From: CAYYNP01 sp964472545
Lineage (GTDB): Bacteria > Planctomycetota > Planctomycetia > Pirellulales > Thermoguttaceae
Direction: 5' to 3'
Assembly (NCBI GenBank): GCA_964472545.1
Contig: CAYYNP010000009.1
Coordinates: 10,230 to 74,229, forward strand
DNA: 64,000 nt
Shown: piece by piece, positions 37,751-48,290 of the stretch
Layout: every line of letters begins with the position of its first letter
Numbering within the stretch: the first letter of the stretch is position 1
Program-made: the position numbers and the translations under genes
Notes under the pieces: generated by a model
Seen by the model: only the letters and a program-made list of their open reading frames with translations
Database searches by the model: none
Told to the model about the DNA's origin: nothing

Positions 37751-38337
37751 CGGGGCTCCTGACGATGGGCTGGTTGTCGGCCGTATCTACCTGACGGGCG
37801 TCCGGATCGGAATCGTCTATCCTACCAGAGCCGCCATCCCTCTATTATTCAATCGCCGGGCGACGCCGCAAGGGAAATCGTGGCCGCCGATCCGAACATT
37901 GTCGTGCTGGCCTACACTTAGGGGGGGGAAACCCAGTTCTTTTGAACCTAGCCGGGGACGGAATTCCCCGGAGAGATATGTGCCTGAAAAGTGCATCCTG
38001 CAATGACGACGGCCAAGCCAACCACACTAGAGACCGTCCGGGGGCTTCCGCCCCCGGCTAGTGCTCTGTCAAGCATTAGATTAGGGGTTCGGGTGCCATG
38101 CCCACGCAAGCGTGGGCATGGCACCCAAAGATCTAAGATTGACAGAGCACTAAGTTCGATCGGTGTTCTTGCGGAGTGGCCCCGGCCAACGACTCCCGAC
38201 ACCCCATGGGTCGCAACCCCCGCCGCGAACGGGTATGCTTATCGGCGGAACTTCTTGACACGCGAGAACGTCCCTTTCCCATTGGGCGGTGCGCGCAGGG
38301 ATACCCATCGCCGTTGCCCAACACCCCGGAGATCACC
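37751..38337. other. Repeat-rich intergenic region
   Basis: 587 bp between divergent genes with no supported gene. It contains CCGGGGACGGAATTCCCCGG near 37953-37972, GGGGGCTTCCGCCCCC near 38040-38055, the palindrome at 38060-38151, and a weak TATGCT box near 38234 that has no clear -35. Confidence 0.55.
38060..38151. repeat. Palindromic element with nested perfect hairpin
   Basis: 13-bp outer arms (38060-38072, 38139-38151) and a 16-bp inner hairpin GGGTGCCATGCCCACG / complement (38091-38106, 38111-38126) with a four-base CAAG loop. The GGGTGCCA end is shared with the inner arms of the 8354-8491 element. Confidence 0.85.
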
Positions 38338-38991
38338 ATGAGCGCGACATTCTGTGTGGTTTGTATGATGCTGAGCGGTCCGGTTGTCGGCGCGGAGCCG
38401 GATGCGGAAGAGAGCGACAAAGTCCAGCCGGTGATCGACGAGGTGGAGCAGATCTGCAAGGACGGGCCCGTCTACATGATCGGCCGCAAGAAGGCCGTGC
38501 GGCTGGCCGAGATGATCCGCCAGACCAAGCCGGAACTGGTCGTCGAGTGCGGCACGGCGCTGGGATACTCGGGTCTGTGGATCGGCCGGGAGTTGAAGGC
38601 CGCCGGCAAGGGCAAGCTGATCACCGTCGAGATCGACGCCGAACGGGCCAGGCGGGCAGAGGCCTATTTCCGCCGGGCCGGGCTTCAAGATGTGATTACC
38701 GTCCGCGTGGGCGACGCCCGAAAGGTCGTCAAGACGATCAAAGGCCCGGTCGATTTCCTCTTCGTCGATTGTGGCTCGTCGTACTACTACGATTGCCTCA
38801 AGGGCATCCAGGCCGAGTTGCGCGGCGGGGCCACGATCGTGGCCGACAACGCCGGAATCAGCGCCGGCGGGATGAAGGACTACATGGAAGAAGTCCGGGC
38901 GAAGTACAAGACCCACACCGAGTGGTTCGACATCGATCTGCCCTGGGCCAAGCGCGACGCGATGGAAGTCTCCACCGTACCGAAGAAGTAA
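38338..38991 (+). CDS. SAM-dependent O-methyltransferase with signal peptide
   Basis: 217 residues. A short hydrophobic N-terminus (SATFCVVCMMLSGPVVGA) looks like a signal peptide. The rest is a class I methyltransferase of the catechol O-methyltransferase type: LVVECGTALGYSGLWIG (SAM motif I), LITVEIDAERARRAEAYFRR (acidic motif II), VDFLFVDCGSSYYYDCL (motif IV) and GATIVADNAG. Export of an enzyme needing S-adenosylmethionine is unexpected; either the N-terminus is an anchor, or the start is mis-set and the signal is fortuitous. The upstream open frame (to 38176) is not protein-like. Substrate unknown. Confidence 0.78.
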   Translation: MSATFCVVCMMLSGPVVGAEPDAEESDKVQPVIDEVEQICKDGPVYMIGRKKAVRLAEMIRQTKPELVVECGTALGYSGLWIGRELKAAGKGKLITVEIDAERARRAEAYFRRAGLQDVITVRVGDARKVVKTIKGPVDFLFVDCGSSYYYDCLKGIQAELRGGATIVADNAGISAGGMKDYMEEVRAKYKTHTEWFDIDLPWAKRDAMEVSTVPKK

Positions 38992-39021
38992 TAACTCCTC
39001 GAACCGCGATTGCGGGAGCCC

Positions 39022-39205
39022 GAAAATGGGGACTGGCTCCGTCGACAACCGGCATTGCAGCGGTGGTTCGCATTGCCGACGGTGCCTGTCCCCTTTTTCG
39101 GGCGTGGACCCCGGCGCGCCGTGGAAAAAGGGGACAGGCACCGAGCCGACAACGTCCCATCGCAGGTTTGGCGTCGGCAGCGGCTCGGAGCCAGTCCCCA
39201 TTTTC
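39022..39205. repeat. Nested palindromic repeat (GGGGACAGGCACC family)
   Basis: Outer 20-bp arms at 39022-39041 and 39186-39205 are exact complements (GAAAATGGGGACTGGCTCCG). Inner 19-bp arms at 39081-39099 and 39124-39142 are exact complements (GGTGCCTGTCCCCTTTTTC). Both arm types share the pattern homopolymer-A, GGGGAC, TGG/AGG, then GC. It lies directly upstream of the alpha-2-macroglobulin gene. Confidence 0.9.
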
Positions 39206-39255
39206 CACTCCATGTTTAGAGTTTGAGTAAGTTCCTTCCGTCAGGAGATCCCGTA

Positions 39256-42200
39256 ATGTTCAAAGCGACCCCGCTGTTGTGTGCGTCGATCGTTTGCGCC
39301 CTGTTGGCCGGCGGCTTGGTTTCTACGGCCCCTGCCGATCAGGCCCAGCGCGACGCGATGCTGAAGACCATGAAGGACGGCAACTACAACGACGCCTACG
39401 AGGGCTTCCGCAAGTTGGCGCTCGATCCGGACGACGAGCCGCGGAAAGTAGGCGAAGACCTCAACAACGCCACCAACTGCCTGCAACGGCTCAATCGGGT
39501 CGCCGAAATCGACGCCTTTCGCGAGGCGGTGATCGACGTGCATCAGGGCAATTGGCGGTTGCTGCGGGCGGCGGCACCGGACGCGTGGTCAACGCCGCCC
39601 AACGCGACCGCATTCGGGCGCTGCAGCTTCTGCAGCAGGCACTGCCCTTGGCCAAGCAAGACGACAACCACGCCGAGGTGGGCGACTACTTGCTGGCATT
39701 CTCCCGGATCCTGCTGAACAACCGCGGCTACAGCGAGGCCTGGCGGCTGCAATACCTCAGCAACCTCGACGAACTGCCCGACTACGATCCCGGCTGGGGC
39801 TACGCCGGCCGGACGTCGGGCGCTCCGGTCGACGAGGAAGGCAAGGCGGTTTATCACTACACGCCCAAGACGTTCGAGGACGCCGAGACGGACGGACAGC
39901 GGTGGCGATGGTGCCTAGAACAGGCGATGGAGTTCAATCCGGCCCAGCGCGGCAACGTGCGGAAGCAGTTCGCCGATTTCCTCTTCCATCAGTTCGGCGT
40001 GCAAACGATGGCCCATTACGGCTGGCGGTTCGGCCGCGTGGCCACCGACGATACCCAGGACGACGAAAGCGGCACCTACGCCCTGCATACGCTGGGGGAA
40101 ACCGAGACGATCGCCCGGCTGGCCACCGGCGTGAAGCGGTTCGAATTGCCCGACGAGTTCAACTTCATCCACGTCTATCGCACCATCGCCGCAGAGGAGA
40201 AAGCCAGCCCGGGCACGGAATCGTTGCAGCAGTTGGCCAGTATCTTCGAGAACCGGCGGCAATACCCGCAAGCGGCCAAACTCTGGCAGCAGTTGCTCGA
40301 CGAGCGCCGCGGCACCGACAACCAGCGGAAGCACTGGAAGCAGCGGCTCGACCAGATCGTCAAGAACTGGGGCCGCTTCGAGCAAATCCAAACGCAACCG
40401 GCCGGCGAAGGGGCCACGGTCGAGTATCGCTTCCGCAACGGCGATTCGCTGCAGCTTACAGCCAACAAGATCAAGGTCAAGAAGCTGCTGGACGACGTCA
40501 AGGCCTATCTGAAGTCGAACCCCAGCCGCCACGACTGGAAGCGAATCAACATCGGCAACATCGGCTATCGCCTGGTGCAGGAGAACCAGAAAGAGTACGT
40601 CGGCGAAGAAGTCGCCAAGTGGACACTCGAACTGGAACCTCGCGAAAGACACTTCGACAAGCGGGCGACCGTGACCACGCCCTTGCAGCAGCCGGGCGCG
40701 TATCTGCTGACGGCCAGAATGGCCGGCGGCAACACCAGCCACATCGTGATCTGGGTCAGCGACACGGCGATCGTCAAGAAGCCTCTGGACGGCAAGACCT
40801 ACTACTACGTGGCCGACGCCGTCTCGGGCACGCCCGTGGCCAAGGCCAACGTCGAGTTCTTCGGCTATCGCCAGGAGCGCCGCGGCAACACGCCCCGCAG
40901 CTACCAGACGATTGTCAAGCAGTTTGCCAAGTTCGCCGGCCCCGACGGTCAGTTGCTGATGGGCCCGGAGGAACAGCCGAATAACTTCCAGTGGATCGTG
41001 ATCGCCACCACCGAAGAGGGCCGCTTCGCCTATCTCGGCTTCACGGGCGCCTGGTACGGCCGCCAGCACGACGCCGAGTATAACCAAGTGAAGTGCTTCG
41101 CGATCACCGATCGGCCGGTCTATCGGCCCGAGCAGACGGTGAAGTACAAGTTCTGGGTCCGCCACGCCCAGTACGACAAGGAAGAAGAATCGCAATTCGC
41201 CGGCAAGACCTTCGGCATCGAGATTCGCAACCCCAAGGGCGAGCGGATCGTGCAGAAAGAGGTCAAGGCCGACGCCTACGGCGGCATTGAGGGCGAGTTG
41301 AAGCTGCCGGCCGATACGGCGCTGGGCGTTTATCACATGTCGGTCGGCGAGTTCGGTCCCGCGCCGGCGAAGGCTCCGGCGGCGCCGAAAGCCGGTTTCG
41401 CTCCGGCAATCGGCCGAGGCCCAGCCGTTGGCAGAGGGCCGGCGCCGATCGTCCGCGGCGGACCGTTGGGCGTGCGCGAGCCGGACGTTGGCAAGCGGCG
41501 GTTCGTCAAGCAATACGGCGGCGGCAACTTCCGCGTTGAGGAATACAAGAAACCCGAGTTCGAGGTGATTGTCGACGCTCCGGAAGAGCCGGTGATGCTC
41601 GGCGAGAAGATCACGGCCACGATCGAGGCCAAGTACTACTTCGGCTCGCCGGTGACCAACGCCAAGGTGAAGTACAAGGTGCTGCGGACCAGCTTCTCCA
41701 AGCCCTGGTATCCGATCTGCCCGTGGGACTGGTTCTACGGCCCGGGCTATTGGTGGTTCGGCTACGACTACAACTGGTACCCCGGCTTCAAGGCCTGGGG
41801 CTGCATGCGGCCGATCCCGATCTGGTGGCCGCAGCGTCACATGCCGCCGGAGGTGGTCGCCGAATGCGAAACGACCATCGGCCCGGACGGCAAGGTCGAG
41901 GTCGAAATCGACACGGGCGTGGCCAAAGCCATCCACCCGGACCAGGACCACAAGTACTCGATCACGGCCGAGGTGGTCGACGCCTCACGCCGCACGATCG
42001 TGGGCAGCGGCGACGTGTTGGTCGCCCGCAAGCCGTTCAAGGTCTACGCGTGGGTCGATCGCGGGTACTATCGCGTGGGCGACCCGATCCAATCGCACTA
42101 CAACGCCCGCACGCTCGACGGCAAGCCGGTCAAGGGCAAAGGCCGCGTGTCGCTGATGCAGATCAAGTACGTCGATGGCAAGCCGGTCGAGACCGAGTTA

Positions 42201-45200
42201 GGCCACCGCATGCTCGACACCAACGAAGAAGGCCGAGCCGACATCAAGCTCACGGCCGTTGCCGCCGGGCAGTACCGCCTCTCTTACAAGCTGACCGACG
42301 ACGCCGATCACACCATCGAAGGCGGCTACATGTTCACGGTCATCGGCGAGGGGTTCGACGGCTCCGGCGTGCAGTACAACGACATCGAGTTGATCCCCGA
42401 CAAGCGCGAATACGCGGCGGGCGAGAAGGTCAAGCTGCAGATCAACACCAACCGGACCGGCGGCACCGTGCTCCTGTTTACGCGGCCGTCCAGCGGTGTG
42501 TATTTGCCGCCGAAGGTGATTCGGCTGAAGGGCAAGACAGCGGTCGAGGAGATCGCCGTCACTAAGAAAGACATGCCCAACTTCTTCGTCGAGGCGGTCA
42601 CGGTCGCCGGCGGCCGGGTACACACTGAGAGCAAGGAGATCGTCGTTCCGCCGGAGAAACGGGTGTTGAACGTCGACCTGAAGCCCTCCTCGGAGGCCTA
42701 CAAGCCGGGCGAGAAGGCCAAAGTGCAGATCAAGCTGACCGACTTCTTCGGCGAGCCGTTCGTCGGCTCGACCGTGGTGGCGATCTACGACAAGTCGGTC
42801 GAGTACATCTCCGGCGGTTCGAACGTGCGGGAGATCAAGGAGTTCTTCTGGAAATGGCGCCGCCACCACAACCCGCGGACCGAGAACAACCTGGCCCGGT
42901 TCTTCGGCAATTTGATCCCGAAGGACACGATTGGAATGAACAACCTGGGTGTGTTCGGGGCCACCGTGGCCGAGGAGATGGACGCGCAGGGGGGAGGCCA
43001 GAGGCCGACGATGAACAACGACGTGCAGAGGCAGCAAGCCAACCGCGGCGCCATGGGCTTTGGGGGCATGGGTATGGGCGGCGGTCGCGGGATGGCCCCG
43101 GGCATGCCAGCGCTGGCGATGGAATCGGCAAACGGTGCGCCGCCCATGGCACCGATGGCCGACGGCATGGCGGTGGCCAAAGCGGCTAGCGCACCCAACG
43201 GCGGCGGCGGCGCGGCCGTTCAGCCGACGATCCGCAAGAAGTTCGCCGATACGGCCCTCTGGGTTGGGGCCCTGACGACCAAGAAAGACGGCACGGCCGA
43301 GGTCTCGCTCGACATGCCTGAGAATCTGACCACCTGGCGGATCAAGGTCTGGGGTATGGGCCACGGGACAAAGGTCGGCGAGGGCGTGACCGACGTGGTC
43401 ACGCGCAAAGACCTCATCCTACGGCTACAGGCCCCGCGGTTCTTCGTGCAGAAGGACGAGGTGGTGCTCTCGGCCAACGTGCACAACTACCTCAAGGGCA
43501 AGAAGTCGGTGCAAGTAGCGTTGGAACTGGAGGGCGACGTGCTCGAACCGCTCGACGCCGCCACGCTGACGCAAAGCGTCGACATCGATCCGGGCGGCGA
43601 AGCCCGCATCGACTGGCGCGTGAAGGTCCTCGACGAAGGCCAGGCCGTGGTGCGGATGAAGGCGTTGACCGACGAGGAGTCCGACGCCATGGAAATGACA
43701 TTCCCGTGCTACATCCACGGGATGCTCAAGATGGACTCCTACTCCGGCGCGATCCGGCCCGACAAAACGGCCGGCAAGTTCACCATCACCGTGCCCGAGG
43801 AGCGGCGGCCCAAGCAATCGCGGCTGGAAGTCCGCTACTCGCCCACGCTGGCCGGGGCAATGGTCGACGCCCTGCCGTATCTGGTCGATTACCCCTACGG
43901 CTGCACCGAGCAGACGCTCAACCGCTTCCTGCCCACGGTGATTACGCAGAAGATCTTGATCGATATGGGGTTGGATCTCGAAGAGATCAAGAAGAAGCGG
44001 ACCAACCTCAACGCCCAGGAGATCGGCGACGACCGCGAGCGCGCCAAAGGCTGGCAGCGTTACGACCGCAACCCGGTCTTCGACCAGGCCGAAGTGACCA
44101 AGATGGTCGGCTCCGGCGTGAACAAGCTAACCGAGATGCAGCTCTCCGACGGCGGCTGGGGGTGGTTCTCCGGTTGGGGTGAACGCTCCTATCCGCATAC
44201 GACTGCCTACGTGGTCCACGGGCTGCAAATCGCCAAGCAGAACGACGTGGCGCTGGTGCCCGGCATCCTCGAAAAGGGTGTGGCCTGGCTGAAGCGACAT
44301 CAGGACGAGGAAGTGCGGAAGCTCGAAAACGCCCTGGTCAAGCCGAAGCCCAAGAAGCCTTGGAAGACCCAGTGCAGCAACCTCGACGCTTTCGTCTACA
44401 TGGTGCTGGTCGACGCCGACGTTGAGAACCAGAAGATGATGGACTTCCTCTACCGCGACCGCACCAAGCTGGCAGTTTACAGCAACGCCATGTTCGGCAT
44501 CGCGCTTCAGAAACAGGGCGAGGCCGACAAGCTGGCGATGATCATGCAGAACATCGGCCAGTTCCTCCAACAGGACGACGAGAACCAGACGGCCTGGCTG
44601 AACTTGCCCGGCGGCTATTGGTGGCACTGGTACGGCAGCGAATACGAGGCCCACGCCTACTACCTGAAGCTGCTCTGCCGCACGGACCCCAAGGGCGAAG
44701 TGGCCCCGCGGCTGGTCAAATACCTGTTGAACAACCGCAAGCACGCCACCTACTGGAAGTCGACCCGCGACACGTCGATCTGCGTCGAGGCGATGGCCGA
44801 CTTCATCCGGGCCAGCGGCGAGGACAAGCCGGAGATCACCGTCGGCGTCTATCTCGACGGCGAGCATCGGAAGTCGGTCGAGATCACCGCGGCGAACCTG
44901 TTCGTCTTCGACAACAAGTTCGTGCTCACCGGCGAAAAGGTCGAAGCCGGCGAACACGAGATCGAGCTGCGTAAGAAGGGCACCGGCCCGTTGTACTACA
45001 ACGGCTACCTGACCAACTTCACGCTCGAGGACTTCATCACCAAGGCCGGGCTGGAAGTGAAGGTTAACCGCAAGTACTACAAGCTCAACAAGGTCGACAA
45101 GACGATCAAGGCCGCCGGCTCGCGGGGCCAGGTGGTCGATCAGAAGGTGGAGAAGTACGAGCGGGAGGAACTGCCCAGCGACTCCACGGTCAGCAGCGGC

Positions 45201-45524
45201 GACCTGGTCGAGATCGAGTTGGAGATCGACAGCAAGAACGACTACGAGTATCTCGTGTTCGAGGACATGAAGCCCGCCGGGTTCGAGCCGGTCGATCTGC
45301 GCAGCGGCTACAACGGCAACGACTTAGGCGCCTATATGGAGTTCCGCGACAACCGCGTGGTCTTCTTTGCCCGGCGGCTGGCCCGCGGCAAGCACAGCGT
45401 GTCGTATCGCATGCGGGCGGAGATCCCCGGCCGCTTCAGTGCGTTGCCCACCAAGGCCTGGGCGATGTATGCACCGGAGTTGAAGGCCAACTCGGACGAG
45501 ATCAAGCTCAGCGTGGAGGATTGA
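39256..45524 (+). CDS. Alpha-2-macroglobulin family protein with thioester motif (frameshifted near 39580)
   Basis: AGGAG eight bases before the ATG and a signal peptide (FKATPLLCASIVCALLAGGL) mark the start. The first ~110 residues run in one frame to about 39590 (VHQGNWRLLRAAA); the remaining ~1,980 residues (from GTGRVVNAAQRDRIRALQLL) continue in another frame to 45524. Macroglobulin-like domains (YVADAVSGTPVAKANVEFFG, FAITDRPVYRPEQTVKYKFW) come first. Then come a Gly/Met-rich bait-like region near 43000-43200 and the thioester site YGCTEQ (CTEQ at 43902-43913) in an alpha/alpha domain. Such proteins trap proteases in the periplasm. No pbpC partner is adjacent. Confidence 0.85.
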
Positions 45525-45548
45525 CCCGGCGCGCAACTCGCCCTCGAG

Positions 45549-45581
45549 GTTTAGCAGCCGCCGGCACGGCGGCTGCTAAAC
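45549..45581. repeat. Hairpin GTTTAGCAGCCGCC
   Basis: Perfect 14-bp arms (45549-45562, 45568-45581) with a five-base loop, directly after the macroglobulin gene. No T-run follows. A related GCCGCCGGNACGGCGG motif occurs near 35347-35412. It could still act as a terminator for the long transcript. Confidence 0.7.
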
Positions 45582-45584
45582 GGC

Positions 45585-45681
45585 GGGTGGCTGGGGCAAA
45601 GCGCAGCGGTGCCCCAGTGATTGACGCAACTGCGGGGGCGATGGCAGCCTGGGGCACCGCTGCGCTTTGCCCCAGCCACCC
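45585..45681. repeat. 97-bp palindromic element, copy C
   Basis: Perfect 33-bp arms at 45585-45617 and 45649-45681, spacer 31 bp. It lies between the macroglobulin gene and the convergent PAP2 gene. Confidence 0.95.
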
Positions 45682-45709
45682 AACTGCCAGTAACGAATGC
45701 AGCAAAGTC

Positions 45710-46657
45710 CTACCGCCAAAGTACAATCCCCACCCCTGCCATCTCCGGCGTGACGATCGGCCTCAGCGCGTAGCCCCGGTCTTGCTGCTGCGTTTCATCC
45801 ACCGCCCGGCATGCCAGATAGGCCATCCACCACCCCAAGCCGGCTTGGGACAGGTAGTGTACGTCGTGATCGACGCGCGACCAGGCCGTGAACGTTGAAC
45901 AGGCGTAGAACAGCCCCTTCAGCCACGGCCCTTCGGCCATCCGAGCCGCGGTGATAAACGGCAAGGCGCCGACGAAGGCGTGGCCACTGACGCCGTTGCA
46001 GTCGTCAAACGGCTTCCACTTCGAGCCGGCCGACGACTCGCCGGGACGCGACGAGCCCACCGCGTATTGGGCAAACAGCACGGGTGGCGAGCCGACCAGA
46101 AAGCTCCGCGTCGTGCGGCGGCCAAACTCGCCGGCCAGATCGAGCGCGGGCGGCCCATCCAGCAGCGTCGCGCCGAAGGCGATGCAGGAGGCGATCGGGA
46201 TCACCACGTCGCCTTCGCCGAAGTTCTTGAAGAACGCACCGAAGTCGTCGGTTGCGGCGCTGCGAACGTCGTCCTGGTACCACTGCTGAAAATCCGCGTC
46301 CAGCGGCGTGTTGGCCAAGATACTCGTTCCGGCGATACCCAACAGCAGGTCGCCCATGGTCGATCGGCTGTAGAAGTTGGCGTAATCGGAGCAGACGCCG
46401 TGCTTCAAACCGTCGAGATGCGCGAGCAGAAGCGAGCCAACGTCGCGCGAGGCGTGGCCGGGACGGCCCGCAGCCGTGTCGGAGGCGAGCGAGAAGCCGG
46501 GGAGTATTCCGCCCTCGTCTGCCAGCCATTCAGCGGTCGCCAACGACACACCGGGAGAGACTTCTGCTGCGAGCAACTGACCGCGCGTTGCCGCCGAGCC
46601 GACGAGCGAGAGCCCGCCGACGAGCAGTATCGTGAGTGCCCGATTTGCGTTGCGCAT
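45710..46657 (-). CDS. PAP2-superfamily phosphatase-like protein
   Basis: 315 residues from MRNANRALTILLVGGLSLVG (signal peptide). The three PAP2 signatures can be seen in order: a basic region with SSRPGE, then DDCNGVSGHAFVGALPF (the PSGH-type motif as VSGH), and AWSRVDHDVHYLSQAGLGWW (SRxxxxxH). Family members hydrolyse lipid or other phosphate esters at the membrane or outside. The length and the signal peptide suggest a periplasmic or outer-membrane-associated form. The open frame upstream of 46657 is not protein-like. The 289-bp spacer towards the regulator gene shows nothing I can name. Confidence 0.75.
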   Translation of the reverse strand: MRNANRALTILLVGGLSLVGSAATRGQLLAAEVSPGVSLATAEWLADEGGILPGFSLASDTAAGRPGHASRDVGSLLLAHLDGLKHGVCSDYANFYSRSTMGDLLLGIAGTSILANTPLDADFQQWYQDDVRSAATDDFGAFFKNFGEGDVVIPIASCIAFGATLLDGPPALDLAGEFGRRTTRSFLVGSPPVLFAQYAVGSSRPGESSAGSKWKPFDDCNGVSGHAFVGALPFITAARMAEGPWLKGLFYACSTFTAWSRVDHDVHYLSQAGLGWWMAYLACRAVDETQQQDRGYALRPIVTPEMAGVGIVLWR

Positions 46658-46946
46658 CGCGTGCCGATTTCCCCCCCAGGTGCGCAGCGCGGGCGTCGGA
46701 ATCGTCGCCGTCGGCGCGCACCGCCGATAGAGCTGGGTCGTGCGGTCGACCGGTTCCAGGTGCACACTGCGGGAATTGTGCCGCCGGCCGTTGGAGGTCA
46801 TCGACCGCGGCACAACCGCGACATTAGGCACTACCGGCATCCCGGGCAGAGTTCGCCCGACCGTCAGGCTAGGCCGTAAGCGGTAGGGTCGGCAGCAATC
46901 AGGAGCGTCCGCCTCACCGGAAGAGTGCCCCGCAAACTTCCCAACT

Positions 46947-48290
46947 TCACATCTGGCCGCCGTCGGCTTCGATGGCTCGCAGCTTGTAGATCAGCGTCCG
47001 GCGGCTGATGCCCAGCTTTTCGGCGGTCCGCGTGCGGTTGCCCCCGCATTCCTCCAGCGTGGCCAGGATGGTCGCCCGTTCGACCTGCGAGAGGCGGCCG
47101 GCCTGGGCATCGCTTGCGGGCGGCTGCGACGCGCCGGCGGCGATCTTCGGCGGGAAGTGCTCCGGCAGGATCACGTCGCCGCGGCACATCAAACACGCGC
47201 GCTGAATCGCATTGCGCAGCTCGCGGACGTTGCCGGAAAAACCGTACGCCAACAGACACTGCATCGCTCCCGGCGAAAGCCGCACCGGCCCGCCCGCAAA
47301 CTCCGTGGCGAACCGCCGGGCAAGCGGCAAAACGTCTTCGCGGCGTTCGGCCAGCGGCGGCACGGCCAGTTCCACGACGTTGATGCGGTAGTAGAGGTCG
47401 TCGCGGAAGCGGCCGTCGGCCACGGCCTGGGCGAGGTCGAGGTTGGTGGCCGCCACCAGCCGCGTGTCGACCTCCGCCGGCGTTTCGCTCCCCACCGGCG
47501 TCACGCGTCCCGTCTCCAACGCCCGCAGCAGTTTCGGTTGCAGCGCCAAAGGCAGCTCGCCGATTTCATCGAGAAAGAGCGTGCCGCCGGCCGCCGCGCG
47601 GAAATAGCCCGGGCGGTTCGACTCGGCCCCGGTGAAGGCCCCTTTGACGTGCCCGAACAGCTCGCTTTCGATGAGCGACTCCGGCAGCCCGGCGCAGTTG
47701 GCGGCCACCATGGGGCCCTCGGCGCGGTGGCTCCAGCCGTGGATCAACTGGGCGACGACCTCTTTGCCGGCGCCGCTGGGCCCGAGAATCAGCACCGGCG
47801 CATCGGACGGGGCCACCACGGCCGCCGTTTCCACCACGTGGCGCATCGCCCGGCTTTCGCAGATGAACTCCGGCGGCAGTTCGGGGGTGGCGCGCTCGCC
47901 GGGCCGTTGCGTATCTCCACGAGACGAGAGGGCGTCGAAGATAGCCGCTTCGAGTTCGTCCAGGTCGACCGGTTTGGTGAGGTAGTCGTCGGCACCCCCC
48001 TTCATCGCCGAAACGGCCTGGCGCAGATCGGCGAAGGCCGTAATCAACAACACGGGCAAGTCGCCGGCGATCGCGCGGATTTCGCCCAGGGCGTCGATCC
48101 CGCTCATGCCCGGCAGGCGGACGTCGAGCAAGACCATCTCCGGCGGGTCGCGGCGGAGCAGCTCGAGGGCCCCTTCGGCCGACGGGGCCTCGTGCGCGGC
48201 AAAGCCGAGCGACTCGACGAAGCCGCCAAGCAGGCGGCGTTGGGCCGGCTCGTCGTCGACGATCAAGATCGTGCGTTTCCGTTTAGCCAT
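46947..48290 (-). CDS. Sigma-54-dependent response regulator (NtrC/ZraR type)
   Basis: 447 residues. Receiver domain at ~5-120 (ILIVDDEPAQRRLL, LLDVRLPGMSG with the phospho-acceptor Asp, KP in DDYLTKPVDL), AAA+ domain at ~145-375 (Walker A LGPSGAGKEVVAQ, GAFTGA loop for sigma-54 contact, GGTLFLDEIGELPL) and a Fis-type helix-turn-helix at the end (GGNRTRTAEKLGISRRTLIY). The start MAKRKRTILIV at 48290 overlaps the end of the kinase gene by eight bases, so the two are coupled. It should activate sigma-54 promoters, probably the one upstream of the 50523 gene. Confidence 0.92.
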   Translation of the reverse strand: MAKRKRTILIVDDEPAQRRLLGGFVESLGFAAHEAPSAEGALELLRRDPPEMVLLDVRLPGMSGIDALGEIRAIAGDLPVLLITAFADLRQAVSAMKGGADDYLTKPVDLDELEAAIFDALSSRGDTQRPGERATPELPPEFICESRAMRHVVETAAVVAPSDAPVLILGPSGAGKEVVAQLIHGWSHRAEGPMVAANCAGLPESLIESELFGHVKGAFTGAESNRPGYFRAAAGGTLFLDEIGELPLALQPKLLRALETGRVTPVGSETPAEVDTRLVAATNLDLAQAVADGRFRDDLYYRINVVELAVPPLAERREDVLPLARRFATEFAGGPVRLSPGAMQCLLAYGFSGNVRELRNAIQRACLMCRGDVILPEHFPPKIAAGASQPPASDAQAGRLSQVERATILATLEECGGNRTRTAEKLGISRRTLIYKLRAIEADGGQM

